From JBBQLG01 sp964251665 (GTDB taxonomy: Bacteria > Bacteroidota > Bacteroidia > Cytophagales > Spirosomataceae), in assembly GCA_964251665.1 (NCBI GenBank), contig CAXUKO010000011.1, positions 155,340-219,339 of the forward strand: a stretch of 64,000 bases of DNA. Reading direction: 5' to 3'. Position 1 is the first letter of the stretch. Every line of letters begins with the position of its first letter. The translations under genes were made by a program, and so were the position numbers. A model generated the notes under the pieces. The model ran no database searches. It was not told the origin of the DNA and saw nothing but the letters and a program-made list of their open reading frames with translations. Of the stretch, positions 9,375 through 17,019 are shown piece by piece.

Positions 9375-10655
9375 TTGGCTCGCGATCCCGAAATAACCCG
9401 TAACATCGACTGGGTAACGGTCATGTTCTACATTGGCTGCGTTCTCATGGGCTGGCTTAATGTCTATGCCGCCGTGTACAGTCCCGAAACGCATCCCAGC
9501 CTGATCGACTTTTCGACCAATGCCGGGAAGCAGCTTATGTGGATTGGTACCACTATCATCCTGATTATCTGCATTCTGGTACTCAATCACCGCTTTTTCG
9601 ATACGTTCGCTTATGTCATTTACGCCCTGATGATTCTGCTGCTGCTGTTGGTCCTGGTGGCCGGTACAAACATCAACGGGTCGCGGTCGTGGTTTCGAAT
9701 GGGGCCGCTCTCCATTCAGCCAGCTGAGTTTGCCAAATTAGCCACTGCACTGGCGCTTGCTAAGTACCTCGATGTGCCGGGTCTGAACCTGACCAAACGT
9801 AAAGACCTTCTGCCCATCGCGGGCCTGCTGATTCTGCCCTGTCTGCTGATTCTGGCTTCCAACGAAACTGGTTCGACGCTCGTTTTTGCCTCGTTCATTA
9901 TTATGCTATACCGGGAAGGGCTACCCGGCTGGATTCCGGCTACGGGTATCATTCTGGCCATGCTGCTGGTGGTTGCGCTAATTTTTTCAAAACTGTACAT
10001 CTTCGGAGCCATTGTCGCGCTGGCGGGCCTTGTTATCTGGCTGATGCCGCGCTATAACCGAACCTCGCGCAATATGATCTCGATTGGCCTGATTGGCCTG
10101 GCAATGATGGGTTTCGTGACGGGCGTCGACTTTTTTGTCAATAACGTGCTGCAAACCCACCAACGCAATCGAATCAAAGTGCTTATTGACCCCACCGTTG
10201 ATCCGCTGGGTGTCGGCTGGAACGTAACGCAGGCAAAAATTGCCATCGGGTCGGGCCGGTTGGAAGGCAAAGGTTTTCTGGAGGGGACGCAGACCAAGTT
10301 TGATTTTGTACCCGAGCAAAGCACCGATTTCATCTTCTGCACCATCGGCGAGGAGCATGGCTTCGTGGGTAGTCTGATTGTTATTGCGCTGTTTATGGGC
10401 TTGCTCTGCCGGATTATTTTTCTGGCCGAAAAACAGCGAAGTCGGTTTGCACGGGTATATGGTTACTGCGTGGCGGGTATTATCTTCTTCCACGTAATGA
10501 TCAATATCGGCATGACCATTGGCCTCATGCCCGTTATCGGCATTCCTCTGCCTTTCTTCAGCTACGGCGGCTCCTCACTCTGGTCATTCTCGATGCTGCT
10601 GTTCATCTTCCTCAAACTCGACTCCCGCCGGGCCATGACGCTGTCGAGGGTTTGA
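9375..10655 (+). CDS. rodA: Rod-shape SEDS glycosyltransferase
   Basis: A 426-residue polytopic protein of the SEDS family, which polymerises lipid II into glycan strands together with PBP2. Landmarks are NGSRSWFRMGPLSIQPAE (about 105-122), the FVPEQSTDFIF motif (about 313-323), and the C-terminal PLPFFSYGGSSL (about 390-401). The start is a TTG at 9375: no ATG or GTG lies between it and the first membrane helix, and the residues it begins (ARDPEITRNIDW) look like family N-termini. It is co-transcribed with mrdA and ends in a strong inverted repeat. Confidence 0.95.
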   Translation: MARDPEITRNIDWVTVMFYIGCVLMGWLNVYAAVYSPETHPSLIDFSTNAGKQLMWIGTTIILIICILVLNHRFFDTFAYVIYALMILLLLLVLVAGTNINGSRSWFRMGPLSIQPAEFAKLATALALAKYLDVPGLNLTKRKDLLPIAGLLILPCLLILASNETGSTLVFASFIIMLYREGLPGWIPATGIILAMLLVVALIFSKLYIFGAIVALAGLVIWLMPRYNRTSRNMISIGLIGLAMMGFVTGVDFFVNNVLQTHQRNRIKVLIDPTVDPLGVGWNVTQAKIAIGSGRLEGKGFLEGTQTKFDFVPEQSTDFIFCTIGEEHGFVGSLIVIALFMGLLCRIIFLAEKQRSRFARVYGYCVAGIIFFHVMINIGMTIGLMPVIGIPLPFFSYGGSSLWSFSMLLFIFLKLDSRRAMTLSRV

Positions 10656-10657
10656 TC

Positions 10658-10735
10658 AATGAGCGAATTGGTGAATGAGCGAGTAGCTACCGTAGTCAAT
10701 CATTCACTCATTTACCAATTCGCTCTTTCACTCAA
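10658..10735. terminator. Convergent inverted repeat after rodA
   Basis: Arms based on GAGCGAATTGGTGAATGAG (from 10661) and CTCATTTACCAATTCGCTC (to 10725) face each other between the convergent rodA and DUF423 genes. Both arms repeat short words such as GAATGAGCGA. It probably serves as a bidirectional terminator. It reaches the last codons of the minus-strand gene. Confidence 0.65.
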
Positions 10736-11109
10736 TGAAAGGCCCAGAACAGCATGGCCCAGCCAGCGATCATCAGTAGGCCACCGATGGGCGTAATGGC
10801 ACCCAGCACGGTGATGCCGGTAGCGCAGAGGATGTAGAGCGAACCCGAGAAGACGAGTACGCCCGCCAGAAAGGAATATCCTGCGTAAGTCAGCCACTTC
10901 TGGGCAATCACGTCACCCACAGTTAGCTGTAGTAAAATGCCGATGGCCAGCAGGGCGAGCGCGTGGTAAAACTGGTACTTAACGGCCGTCTCAAAGGTAT
11001 CCGCCCGGCCCGAGGCCGTCAGTGACGCCCGCAGGGCATGGGCACCAAACGCACCGATGGCAACACTTAACAGGCCCAGAATGGCCCCCGTCTGAATGAA
11101 GAATTTCAT
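10732..11109 (-). CDS. DUF423 family inner membrane protein (YgdD-like)
   Basis: A 125-residue protein with four predicted membrane helices. It shows the DUF423 signature GAFGAHAL followed by YQFYHALALLA, and the C-terminal TPIGGLLMIAGW. The family is widespread and its function is not established. I take the ATG at 11109 (MKFFIQTGAILG); a longer reading would start at 11133, inside a repeat-rich spacer. It runs convergently to rodA and a CAGACG repeat lies upstream. Confidence 0.88.
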   Translation of the reverse strand: MKFFIQTGAILGLLSVAIGAFGAHALRASLTASGRADTFETAVKYQFYHALALLAIGILLQLTVGDVIAQKWLTYAGYSFLAGVLVFSGSLYILCATGITVLGAITPIGGLLMIAGWAMLFWAFH

Positions 11110-11112
11110 AAT

Positions 11113-11221
11113 ACGTATCCCAGACGCCCACATCTGGTTTTATTAAAATTACCAGACGTGGGCGTCTGGGCGGTCCGCCGATGCGGTCCGGGGCTGGTCG
11201 TCCAGTCTATGCGGATACGTT
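11113..11221. repeat. CAGACG-family inverted repeat, copy 2
   Basis: The inner arms are CCCAGACGCCCACATCTGGT at 11119-11138 and ACCAGACGTGGGCGTCTGGG at 11151-11170. An outer pair, ACGTATCC and GGATACGT, closes near 11113 and 11221. The core CCAGACG-N-CGTCTGG is the one seen at 1637-1719. It fills the space between two minus-strand genes and touches the last codon of yggS. Confidence 0.72.
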
Positions 11222-11879
11222 ACCGTGCCCCAAAAATGGCACTACCGACGCGTACCAGCGTACTGCCTTCCTCGGCGGCAATTTTATAGTCGCCACTCAT
11301 GCCCATCGATAACTCACTGAACTGAACATTAGGCCGTTTTGTATGAGCCAGCCGGTCGTACAGAGCTTTTAACCCCCGAAACTCCCGGCGAATCTGATCG
11401 TCTTCATCCGTGTTGGTCGCTAAGCCCATCAGGCCGATAACACGAACATTCGTCAGCGTATCCAGCTCCGGCGAATGAAGCAGTTCGTCCGCTTCGTGCG
11501 GTGTCAGACCAAATTTTTCCTCTTCCAGCGCAATGTGAATCTGGAGCAGACAGTCGATCACCCGGTTGTGTTTAGCGGCCTGTTTATTGATTTCCTGTAG
11601 CAGTTTCAGGCTGTCGACGGAATGAATCAACGTGACAAACGAAGCAATGTATTTGACTTTGTTCGTCTGTAAGTGACCAATCAGATGCCAGTCAATATCG
11701 GCAGGAAGCTGCGGCTGTTTCTCCGCCATTTCCTGCACCTTGTTTTCGCCAAACCGGTGGCAGCCCGCGTCGTAGGCCTCGCGAAGCATGGCGACAGGCT
11801 TGGTTTTAGTAACGGCAATCAGGCGCGTTTGGGGAGGTAACTGGTCCTCGATATGGTGAATACAGGCAGCAATTGTCAT
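11220..11879 (-). CDS. yggS: YggS/PROSC-type pyridoxal phosphate homeostasis protein
   Basis: A 219-residue single-domain TIM-barrel protein of the YggS family, which binds PLP and buffers the B6 pool without a known catalytic reaction. The PLP lysine sits in IAVTKTKP (Lys near 25). The family motifs RFGENKVQE, WHLIGHLQTNK, HSVDS and the C-terminal MSGDYKIAAEEGSTLVRVG are all present. A -7 element lies about 53 bases upstream. It runs the same way as the DUF423 gene but is separated from it by a repeat. Confidence 0.95.
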   Translation of the reverse strand: MTIAACIHHIEDQLPPQTRLIAVTKTKPVAMLREAYDAGCHRFGENKVQEMAEKQPQLPADIDWHLIGHLQTNKVKYIASFVTLIHSVDSLKLLQEINKQAAKHNRVIDCLLQIHIALEEEKFGLTPHEADELLHSPELDTLTNVRVIGLMGLATNTDEDDQIRREFRGLKALYDRLAHTKRPNVQFSELSMGMSGDYKIAAEEGSTLVRVGSAIFGAR

Positions 11880-11931
11880 AAGTAAGGGAGCTACCGGGCC
11901 GGGTACAGGACCGGATGTACTACATTTTGTG

Positions 11932-11939
11932 CAAAGTTA
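11932..11939 (-). promoter_or_regulatory. -7 element (TAACTTTG) upstream of yggS
   Basis: Read on the minus strand this is TAACTTTG, a perfect TAnnTTTG. No clear -33 TTG is seen at 19-20 bases, so only the -7 element is supported. Confidence 0.45.
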
Positions 11940-12076
11940 AGTTTGAAAACGGTGAGGAAAGCGGTAGTTTTTGCGCCTGATTCATTGCTTCTATGCTTGT
12001 TTAAGCAATAAATGGCTGGTTAATCAGCGTTTTGAACGCACTATCCTGTATAAAACCTTTAAAAGTAACCCAAGTA

Positions 12077-13018
12077 ATGGAGTCCAATCCCGAAAAACGG
12101 AATACGAGCCGTAATTATCTTTTCATTGCCCTGGGCCTGATGGTCGCCCTGAATGTGTTGCTGCTTTACTTATGGTTTCAGGAGCGGCAGACCAACAAAA
12201 CGCAGGAAGTGACTATTGCCGCCCGGACCGAAGAAGTGCTGGCTACTAAGATGAAACTCGACTCCATCTCGGTTCAACTGGATGCAAAAATTATTGAGAT
12301 CCGAAAGCTGGGTGGCAGTGTCGATTCACTCGTCAAAATCAAGGCGCAGCTCGAGGTAGACAAGCGGGAACTGAAAAATATGAATGCGTTCAGCCTGCGG
12401 AAATACGAACAGAAGATTAAGTCATACGACCTTATGCTGCTGCAAAAAGACCAGGATATTGCGCGGCTTAAGAAAGAAAACGGGGTGCTGACCGAGCAGA
12501 ACCAATCGCTGGTGGCGGAAAATTCGACGCTTAAAACAGAGCGTCAGTCGCTGAGTGATTCCGTATCAACGTACTCCAGTCTGAACCGTGACCTGTCCGA
12601 AAAAGTAACCCGGGCCTCGGCGCTGCGGGCCGAAAACATTACGATTGATGCGCTCAACAGCCGGGGTAAGGAACGCGAGGGAGGTACCTACAAAGCGAAG
12701 CGCATCGATAAACTCAAAGTAACGTTTCGGCTGGGCGATAATCCGCTGGCGCAGACCAACGACAAAACCATTTACCTCCGTTTGCTGGACCCCACGGGTG
12801 CCGTTATTTCAGACATGGCAACGGGCTCGGGCGAGTTTATGGTCGGCGGGAAAGGCATGATTTACACCGCCAGTCAACAGATTAACTTCACCAATACCCG
12901 GCAGGAGGTCTCGCTCGTTTATGGCCGGGGCCCACAGCGATTCAACACGGGGCGGCACGTTGTCGAACTCTACTGCGAAGGCTTCAAGATCGGGGATGGC
13001 GAGTTTGAGGTGAAATAG
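12077..13018 (+). CDS. Membrane-anchored coiled-coil protein of unknown function
   Basis: I do not recognise a named family. The 313-residue product has one N-terminal membrane helix (YLFIALGLMVALNVLLLYLWF, about 15-35), then a long coiled coil (about 45-190) rich in Lys, Glu and Leu, and a C-terminal beta-rich domain of about 100 residues (LKVTFRLGDNPLAQ to GDGEFEVK). The layout suggests an anchor, a spacer rod and an envelope-facing domain. I chose the ATG at 12077 over an in-frame TTG at 12032. It ends at a terminator-like hairpin before rpsF. Confidence 0.8.
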   Translation: MESNPEKRNTSRNYLFIALGLMVALNVLLLYLWFQERQTNKTQEVTIAARTEEVLATKMKLDSISVQLDAKIIEIRKLGGSVDSLVKIKAQLEVDKRELKNMNAFSLRKYEQKIKSYDLMLLQKDQDIARLKKENGVLTEQNQSLVAENSTLKTERQSLSDSVSTYSSLNRDLSEKVTRASALRAENITIDALNSRGKEREGGTYKAKRIDKLKVTFRLGDNPLAQTNDKTIYLRLLDPTGAVISDMATGSGEFMVGGKGMIYTASQQINFTNTRQEVSLVYGRGPQRFNTGRHVVELYCEGFKIGDGEFEVK

Positions 13019-13035
13019 AGAGGAGTAGGGTTAGG

Positions 13036-13083
13036 AGGAGTAAGGAGTGAGGAGGCAGCTCCTGATGGCTTACTCCTTTTTTT
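13036..13083 (+). terminator. Hairpin with T-run between the coiled-coil gene and rpsF
   Basis: AGGAGTAAG at 13036-13044 pairs with CTTACTCCT at 13069-13077, followed by seven T. The surroundings are made of repeated words such as GGAGTAAGGAGTGAGGAG and, after the hairpin, CTTACCACTTACTACTTACC. Confidence 0.65.
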
Positions 13084-13118
13084 ACGGCTTACCACTTACT
13101 ACTTACCACTTTTATTCG

Positions 13119-13126
13119 TACCTTTG
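13119..13126 (+). promoter_or_regulatory. -7 element (TACCTTTG) before rpsF
   Basis: TACCTTTG lies 30 bases before the rpsF ATG and matches TAnnTTTG. No convincing -33 TTG is visible at the right spacing. Confidence 0.5.
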
Positions 13127-13155
13127 CCCCCTCATTTCAAACCTGTTACAAGAAA

Positions 13156-13533
13156 ATGTTTCCAATCAACTACGAGACGGTGTTCATTTTGACTCCCGTT
13201 TTATCTGACATTCAGGTAAAGGACGCCGTTGACAAGTTCCGTAAAGTGCTGACCGACAGCGGTGCGGAAATTGTCCACGAAGAAAGCATGGGGCTGCGTA
13301 AGCTGGCCTACCCGATCAAAAACAAGAACACGGGTTTTTACCAGTTGTTCGAGTTTAAAGCTCCGCCAACAGCCATTGCAGCACTCAATCTTGAGTACCT
13401 GCGCGATGAACGCATCCTGCGTGACCTGACGACCAAGCTCGACAAACACGCCATTGATTACAATGAGCGGAAGCGGAACGGATTAGTAGGCAAGAAAAAA
13501 CAAACAGACAATGCAGCCACGGAGACAAAATAA
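13156..13533 (+). CDS. rpsF: 30S ribosomal protein S6
   Basis: A 125-residue S6 of normal length that binds 16S rRNA beside S18 in the platform of the small subunit. It begins NYETVFILTPVLSD and contains the family segments GLRKLAYPIKNKNTGFYQLF and LRDERILRDLT. The C-terminus is a Lys-rich tail. It leads the rpsF-rpsR-rplI cluster; its last 23 bases overlap the start of rpsR, which suggests translational coupling. Confidence 0.97.
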   Translation: MFPINYETVFILTPVLSDIQVKDAVDKFRKVLTDSGAEIVHEESMGLRKLAYPIKNKNTGFYQLFEFKAPPTAIAALNLEYLRDERILRDLTTKLDKHAIDYNERKRNGLVGKKKQTDNAATETK

Positions 13534-13792
13534 TGCCCAGAGCAGCCTCCAGAACGAGTCGCTCAATCAAAACGAAAACCGGAAAAAATACTGCCGTTTC
13601 AAACGGTCCGGTATCAAATACATCGATTATAAGGACCCCAACTTCCTGCTGAAACTGTTGAACGAACAGGGCAAAATTCTGCCCCGGCGGTTAACCGGTA
13701 CCAGCCTGAAGTATCAGCGCAAAGTAGCCCAGGCCGTTAAACGCGCTCGCCATCTGGCCCTGTTGCCCTACGTTGGCGATTCTCTGAAATAA
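13511..13792 (+). CDS. rpsR: 30S ribosomal protein S18
   Basis: A 93-residue S18. The conserved core runs from KKYCRFKRSGIKYIDYKD through GKILPRRLTGTSLKYQRK to AQAVKRARHLALLPY. The only in-frame ATG before the core is at 13511, inside rpsF, giving about 24 Gln- and Asn-rich residues ahead of the core, a plausible length for Bacteroidota S18. An ATG at 13533 is in another frame and can be ignored. Confidence 0.96.
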   Translation: MQPRRQNNAQSSLQNESLNQNENRKKYCRFKRSGIKYIDYKDPNFLLKLLNEQGKILPRRLTGTSLKYQRKVAQAVKRARHLALLPYVGDSLK

Positions 13793-13799
13793 ACATGGT

Positions 13800-13880
13800 A
13801 GTAAGTCAGCAAGTCGGTAAGTCAGTAAGTACACACTGATAACTTACCGACTTACCGACTTATCCACTTACCGACTTTTC
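13800..13880. repeat. Octamer-word inverted repeat between rpsR and rplI
   Basis: The right half is a tandem array of ACTTACCG-type 8-mers (ACTTACCGACTTACCG, then ACTTATCC, then ACTTACCG). The left half holds the complementary words (AAGTCGGTAAGTCAGT). Together they form a large imperfect hairpin inside a ribosomal operon, 5 bases before the rplI ATG. Confidence 0.7.
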
Positions 13881-13884
13881 AAAA

Positions 13885-14328
13885 ATGGATATCATTCTCA
13901 AAACCGATATTGCCGGCCTGGGCTATAAGAACGACACCGTAGTGGTGAAGCCCGGATACGGTCGCAACTACCTCATTCCACAGGGGTTTGCTATGATGGC
14001 GACGGATTCTAACAAGAAGATGATCGCTGAAAACATTCGTCAGGCCGCCCACAAAGCGGAAAAAATCAAGAGCGATGCCGAAGCAATTGCAACGGCCATC
14101 GGTGACTTGAAACTGACCATCCCGGCTAAAGCGGGTGAAAGTGGTAAAATCTTTGGCCGCGTGACCAACACGCAGGTAGCCGATGCGCTCCGTGCCAAAG
14201 GATTCGATATTGACCGGAAGAAAATCTCGGTCGACGACGTTAAGTCGCTCGGTGAATACAGTGCTGCGCTCGATTTGCACAAAGATGTAAAACACACCGT
14301 AGCGTTTGAAGTCGTAGCGGCTGAATAA
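13885..14328 (+). CDS. rplI: 50S ribosomal protein L9
   Basis: A 147-residue L9 with the N-terminal domain MDIILKTDIAGLGYKNDTVV and GYGRNYLIPQGFA (about 25-37), then the long connecting helix and the C-terminal rRNA-binding domain (GKIFGRVTNTQVADAL). It is the third gene of the S6-S18-L9 cluster and ends at a clear intrinsic terminator. Confidence 0.97.
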   Translation: MDIILKTDIAGLGYKNDTVVVKPGYGRNYLIPQGFAMMATDSNKKMIAENIRQAAHKAEKIKSDAEAIATAIGDLKLTIPAKAGESGKIFGRVTNTQVADALRAKGFDIDRKKISVDDVKSLGEYSAALDLHKDVKHTVAFEVVAAE

Positions 14329-14353
14329 ATCAGTATATCGTTTGTCGTTGAAA

Positions 14354-14381
14354 GGACCGCTCATTAGGGCGGTCTTTTTTT
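14354..14381 (+). terminator. Intrinsic terminator after rplI
   Basis: GGACCGC and GGGCGGTC form the stem around a short loop, followed by seven T. Confidence 0.85.
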
Positions 14382-14536
14382 ATGTCAACCCACCCGGATG
14401 AGTTCACATTTGACCGGCATTCCTTTGGCAAAAAGAGCTACTGCCGCTCTGGGTTTCAGGCTGATTTATAACGGGTTAAATGTATTTTTAAGTGCGAAAA
14501 ACGGACCCAAACAGGCTGTCTTTTTGTTGATTCAGT

Positions 14537-15520
14537 ATGCAGTTTCACACCGAACTTACTCCCGAATTGTTGCCTGTTCCCATCCGGTTCACCGACCGGA
14601 TTGTGACCATTGGCTCTTGTTTTGCCGAGGTAATGGGGCATCAGCTGAGCGACCATAAACTCGCCGTGACCAGCAATCCATTCGGTACGATTTTCAATCC
14701 GGTTTCGATCCACAAAGTAATTGCCCTCGCCCTGAGCGGTGATCAGCCCGACGAACAATTGTATGTGGAGCGGAATAGCGCCTGGTTTCACTACGACTTT
14801 CATTCATCACTTTGGGCGCACAGCCGCGCCGAACTGACTGAACAACTCATGACGCGGCTTCGGGTGGTTAAGGAAGCACTCACCCGGGCTGACTGGGTGA
14901 TTCTGACACTGGGTACGGCGGTCGTGTACCGGCATATCGAAACGGAGCAGGTTGTGGCTAACTGCCATAAAATGCCCGGGGCACTGTTTGAGAAATACCT
15001 CTACGCCAGCGACCATGTCCGTGATACGCTTACCAAACTGATTAAAACGCTGCGCCGGGCCAATCCGGCCGGGCAGGTGTTGCTGACGGTGAGTCCGGTG
15101 CGGCACACGCGAGACACCTTGCCGCTCAATCAGGTTAGTAAATCGACGCTGCGGGTGATTAGCCACGAGTTAACCGTCTGGAATCCATTCGTACACTATT
15201 TTCCGGCCTATGAGTTGATGGTGGATGATTTACGGGATTATCGGTTTTACGAAGCGGACCTGATTCATCCCAACAGTATGGCCCACGACTATATCTTTGA
15301 AAAGTTTGCCGGTAGCGCGTTTGATGCCGAACTTCGCCATTTCATTGCCGAGTGGAACGGTATTCGCAAGAGCCTTGCCCATCGACCGTTGCAGGGCGGT
15401 ACGGCTTACCGGCAATTTTTAACCAAACTGCTGACCCGGCTCGAAGCCCTTCCCGTCGGTGTTGATGTATCGGCGGAACTGGCTGACGTACGCGGGCGTT
15501 TGGAAACCATACTTACCTAA
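14537..15520 (+). CDS. GSCFA-domain protein
   Basis: A 327-residue protein with the GSCFA motif at about 26-30 (TIGSCFAEVMG), followed by TSNPFGTIFNPVSI and, near 130, VILTLGTAVVYRH. The motif order resembles SGNH/GDSL hydrolases, with the Ser of GSCFA as possible nucleophile and DLIHPNSMAHDYIF near the end as the Asp/His block. The physiological substrate is unknown. It ends 3 bases before mrp, so the two are very probably co-transcribed. Confidence 0.85.
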   Translation: MQFHTELTPELLPVPIRFTDRIVTIGSCFAEVMGHQLSDHKLAVTSNPFGTIFNPVSIHKVIALALSGDQPDEQLYVERNSAWFHYDFHSSLWAHSRAELTEQLMTRLRVVKEALTRADWVILTLGTAVVYRHIETEQVVANCHKMPGALFEKYLYASDHVRDTLTKLIKTLRRANPAGQVLLTVSPVRHTRDTLPLNQVSKSTLRVISHELTVWNPFVHYFPAYELMVDDLRDYRFYEADLIHPNSMAHDYIFEKFAGSAFDAELRHFIAEWNGIRKSLAHRPLQGGTAYRQFLTKLLTRLEALPVGVDVSAELADVRGRLETILT

Positions 15521-15523
15521 CGA

Positions 15524-16630
15524 ATGTCTGATTACAAATTATCGAAAGAGTCCGTCATCGAGGCTTTGCGCCACGTGGAAGAACCGGATTTGAAAAAGGA
15601 TCTGATTACGCTCAACATGGTGCAGAACATCGAGTTGGGTATCGATCAGGTGCGTTTTACGGTGGTGCTTACTACGCCGGCCTGCCCGCTGAAAGAACTG
15701 ATCCGCAAGCGCTGCGAGGATGCCATCCATACCCACATCAGCCCGACGATTCAGGTGCGGGTCGATATGACGTCGGATGTAACGTCTACGCGCAACAACG
15801 CGCCGGTGCTGCCGGGAGTGAAAAATATTATTGCTATTGCGTCCGGTAAAGGTGGCGTGGGCAAATCGACGGTTACGGCTAATCTGGCCGTGGCCCTATC
15901 GCGGTCGGGGGCAAAAGTTGGCATTATTGACGCGGATATATTTGGTCCGTCGATGCCAGTGATGTTTGGGGCCGAAATGGCACAGCCGGGTATCATTGAG
16001 ATCGAAGGCCGTAACGTATTGCAACCGGTGCGCCAGTACGGCATCAAAATCATGTCGATTGGCTTTCTGACGCCACCGGATAGTGCCGTGGTGTGGCGGG
16101 GTCCGATGGCCAGTCAGGCGCTGCGTCAGTTCTTTGGCGATACCAACTGGGAAGAACTTGATTACCTGCTGATTGACTTGCCGCCCGGTACGAGTGATAT
16201 TCACCTGACACTGGTGCAAACCGTGCCTGTTACCGGGGCTGTTATTGTCACGACGCCCCAGAAAGTGGCCCTGGCTGATGCCACGAAAGGGCTGGCCATG
16301 TTCCGTCAGCCGCAGATCAACGTACCTATTCTGGGCGTGATCGAGAATATGGCGTATTTCACCCCGGCCGAACTGCCCGACTCCAAATACTATATTTTTG
16401 GCAAGGGTGGTGGGCAGCAGTTAGCCGATAAGTTCGACGTGCCGCTGTTGGGACAGATTCCCCTGGTGCAGAGCATTCGCGAAGCGGGTGACGACGGAAA
16501 ACCCATCGTGGTGGGTGATGAATCGGTCGCTACGGAGGCCTTCCGGTCGGCGGCTGAAGCGGTTGCGCAGCAGGTAGCTATTCGTAATGCGGCTCTGGAG
16601 CAGACAAAACGGGTTGAAATCCGCGTTTAA
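15524..16630 (+). CDS. mrp: Mrp/ApbC-type Fe-S cluster carrier ATPase
   Basis: A 368-residue P-loop ATPase of the Mrp/NBP35 group, which loads Fe-S clusters onto target proteins. Residues 1-90 form a MIP18-like (DUF59) domain. The deviant Walker A KGGVGKST lies near 107-114 and IDADIFGPSMP near 138. The region after VIENMAYFTP, where many homologues carry a CxxC for a bridging cluster, reads PAELPDSKYYIFG without cysteines. It sits between the GSCFA gene and a NifU-domain gene, which supports a cluster-delivery role. Confidence 0.93.
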   Translation: MSDYKLSKESVIEALRHVEEPDLKKDLITLNMVQNIELGIDQVRFTVVLTTPACPLKELIRKRCEDAIHTHISPTIQVRVDMTSDVTSTRNNAPVLPGVKNIIAIASGKGGVGKSTVTANLAVALSRSGAKVGIIDADIFGPSMPVMFGAEMAQPGIIEIEGRNVLQPVRQYGIKIMSIGFLTPPDSAVVWRGPMASQALRQFFGDTNWEELDYLLIDLPPGTSDIHLTLVQTVPVTGAVIVTTPQKVALADATKGLAMFRQPQINVPILGVIENMAYFTPAELPDSKYYIFGKGGGQQLADKFDVPLLGQIPLVQSIREAGDDGKPIVVGDESVATEAFRSAAEAVAQQVAIRNAALEQTKRVEIRV

Positions 16631-16687
16631 GTTGCATAAACCCGCGACATCCGGGTATATTTACAGGAAAAGAAACAAAGAACCGGC

Positions 16688-16954
16688 ATGGAAACAGCGG
16701 TTAAATCAACAGAGTTATTAACTAAAATCGAGAAAGCACTCGATTCGATCCGGCCTTATCTCGAAACGGACGGTGGTAATGTGAAAGTGCTCGACGTCAC
16801 CAGCGAGGGTGTTGTCCGGCTCGAACTGCTGGGTTCGTGCGGCACGTGCCCCATGTCGGCCATGACGTTTAAGGCAGGATTGGAGGAAGCCATTCTAAAA
16901 GCATCGCCCGAAATCACGCGCGTCGAAGCAGTGAATATTACGCCTGCTTTTTAA
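16688..16954 (+). CDS. NifU C-terminal domain Fe-S scaffold
   Basis: An 88-residue protein consisting only of the NifU C-terminal domain. The cluster-binding CGTC lies at about 51-54 (LLGSCGTCPMSAMT), and IRPYLETDGGNV near 21-32 is the family N-terminal signature. Proteins of this type (Nfu) hold a cluster between two monomers and hand it on. The position 57 bases after mrp suggests they work together. Confidence 0.94.
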   Translation: METAVKSTELLTKIEKALDSIRPYLETDGGNVKVLDVTSEGVVRLELLGSCGTCPMSAMTFKAGLEEAILKASPEITRVEAVNITPAF

Positions 16955-16974
16955 GGATAGCGGAAAGTAAGGTA

Positions 16975-16982
16975 TAAGTTTG
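16975..16982 (+). promoter_or_regulatory. -7 element (TAAGTTTG) before the AT-rich two-gene module
   Basis: TAAGTTTG matches TAnnTTTG and lies 37 bases before the proposed GTG start at 17020. There is no clear -33 TTG. Confidence 0.35.
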
Positions 16983-17019
16983 GCGTAAATTACTCAACGG
17001 CGTAATCTCACCCGCATGG

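Noticed and set aside
13800..13880. Octamer repeats considered as a CRISPR array or origin iterons
   Set aside because: The units are contiguous, only 8 bp, and form a hairpin inside an operon; there are no spacers, cas genes or replication genes.
14398..14658. An 86-codon plus-strand frame before the GSCFA gene
   Set aside because: It overlaps the start of the GSCFA gene in another frame and has no recognisable domain; the GSCFA reading is well supported.
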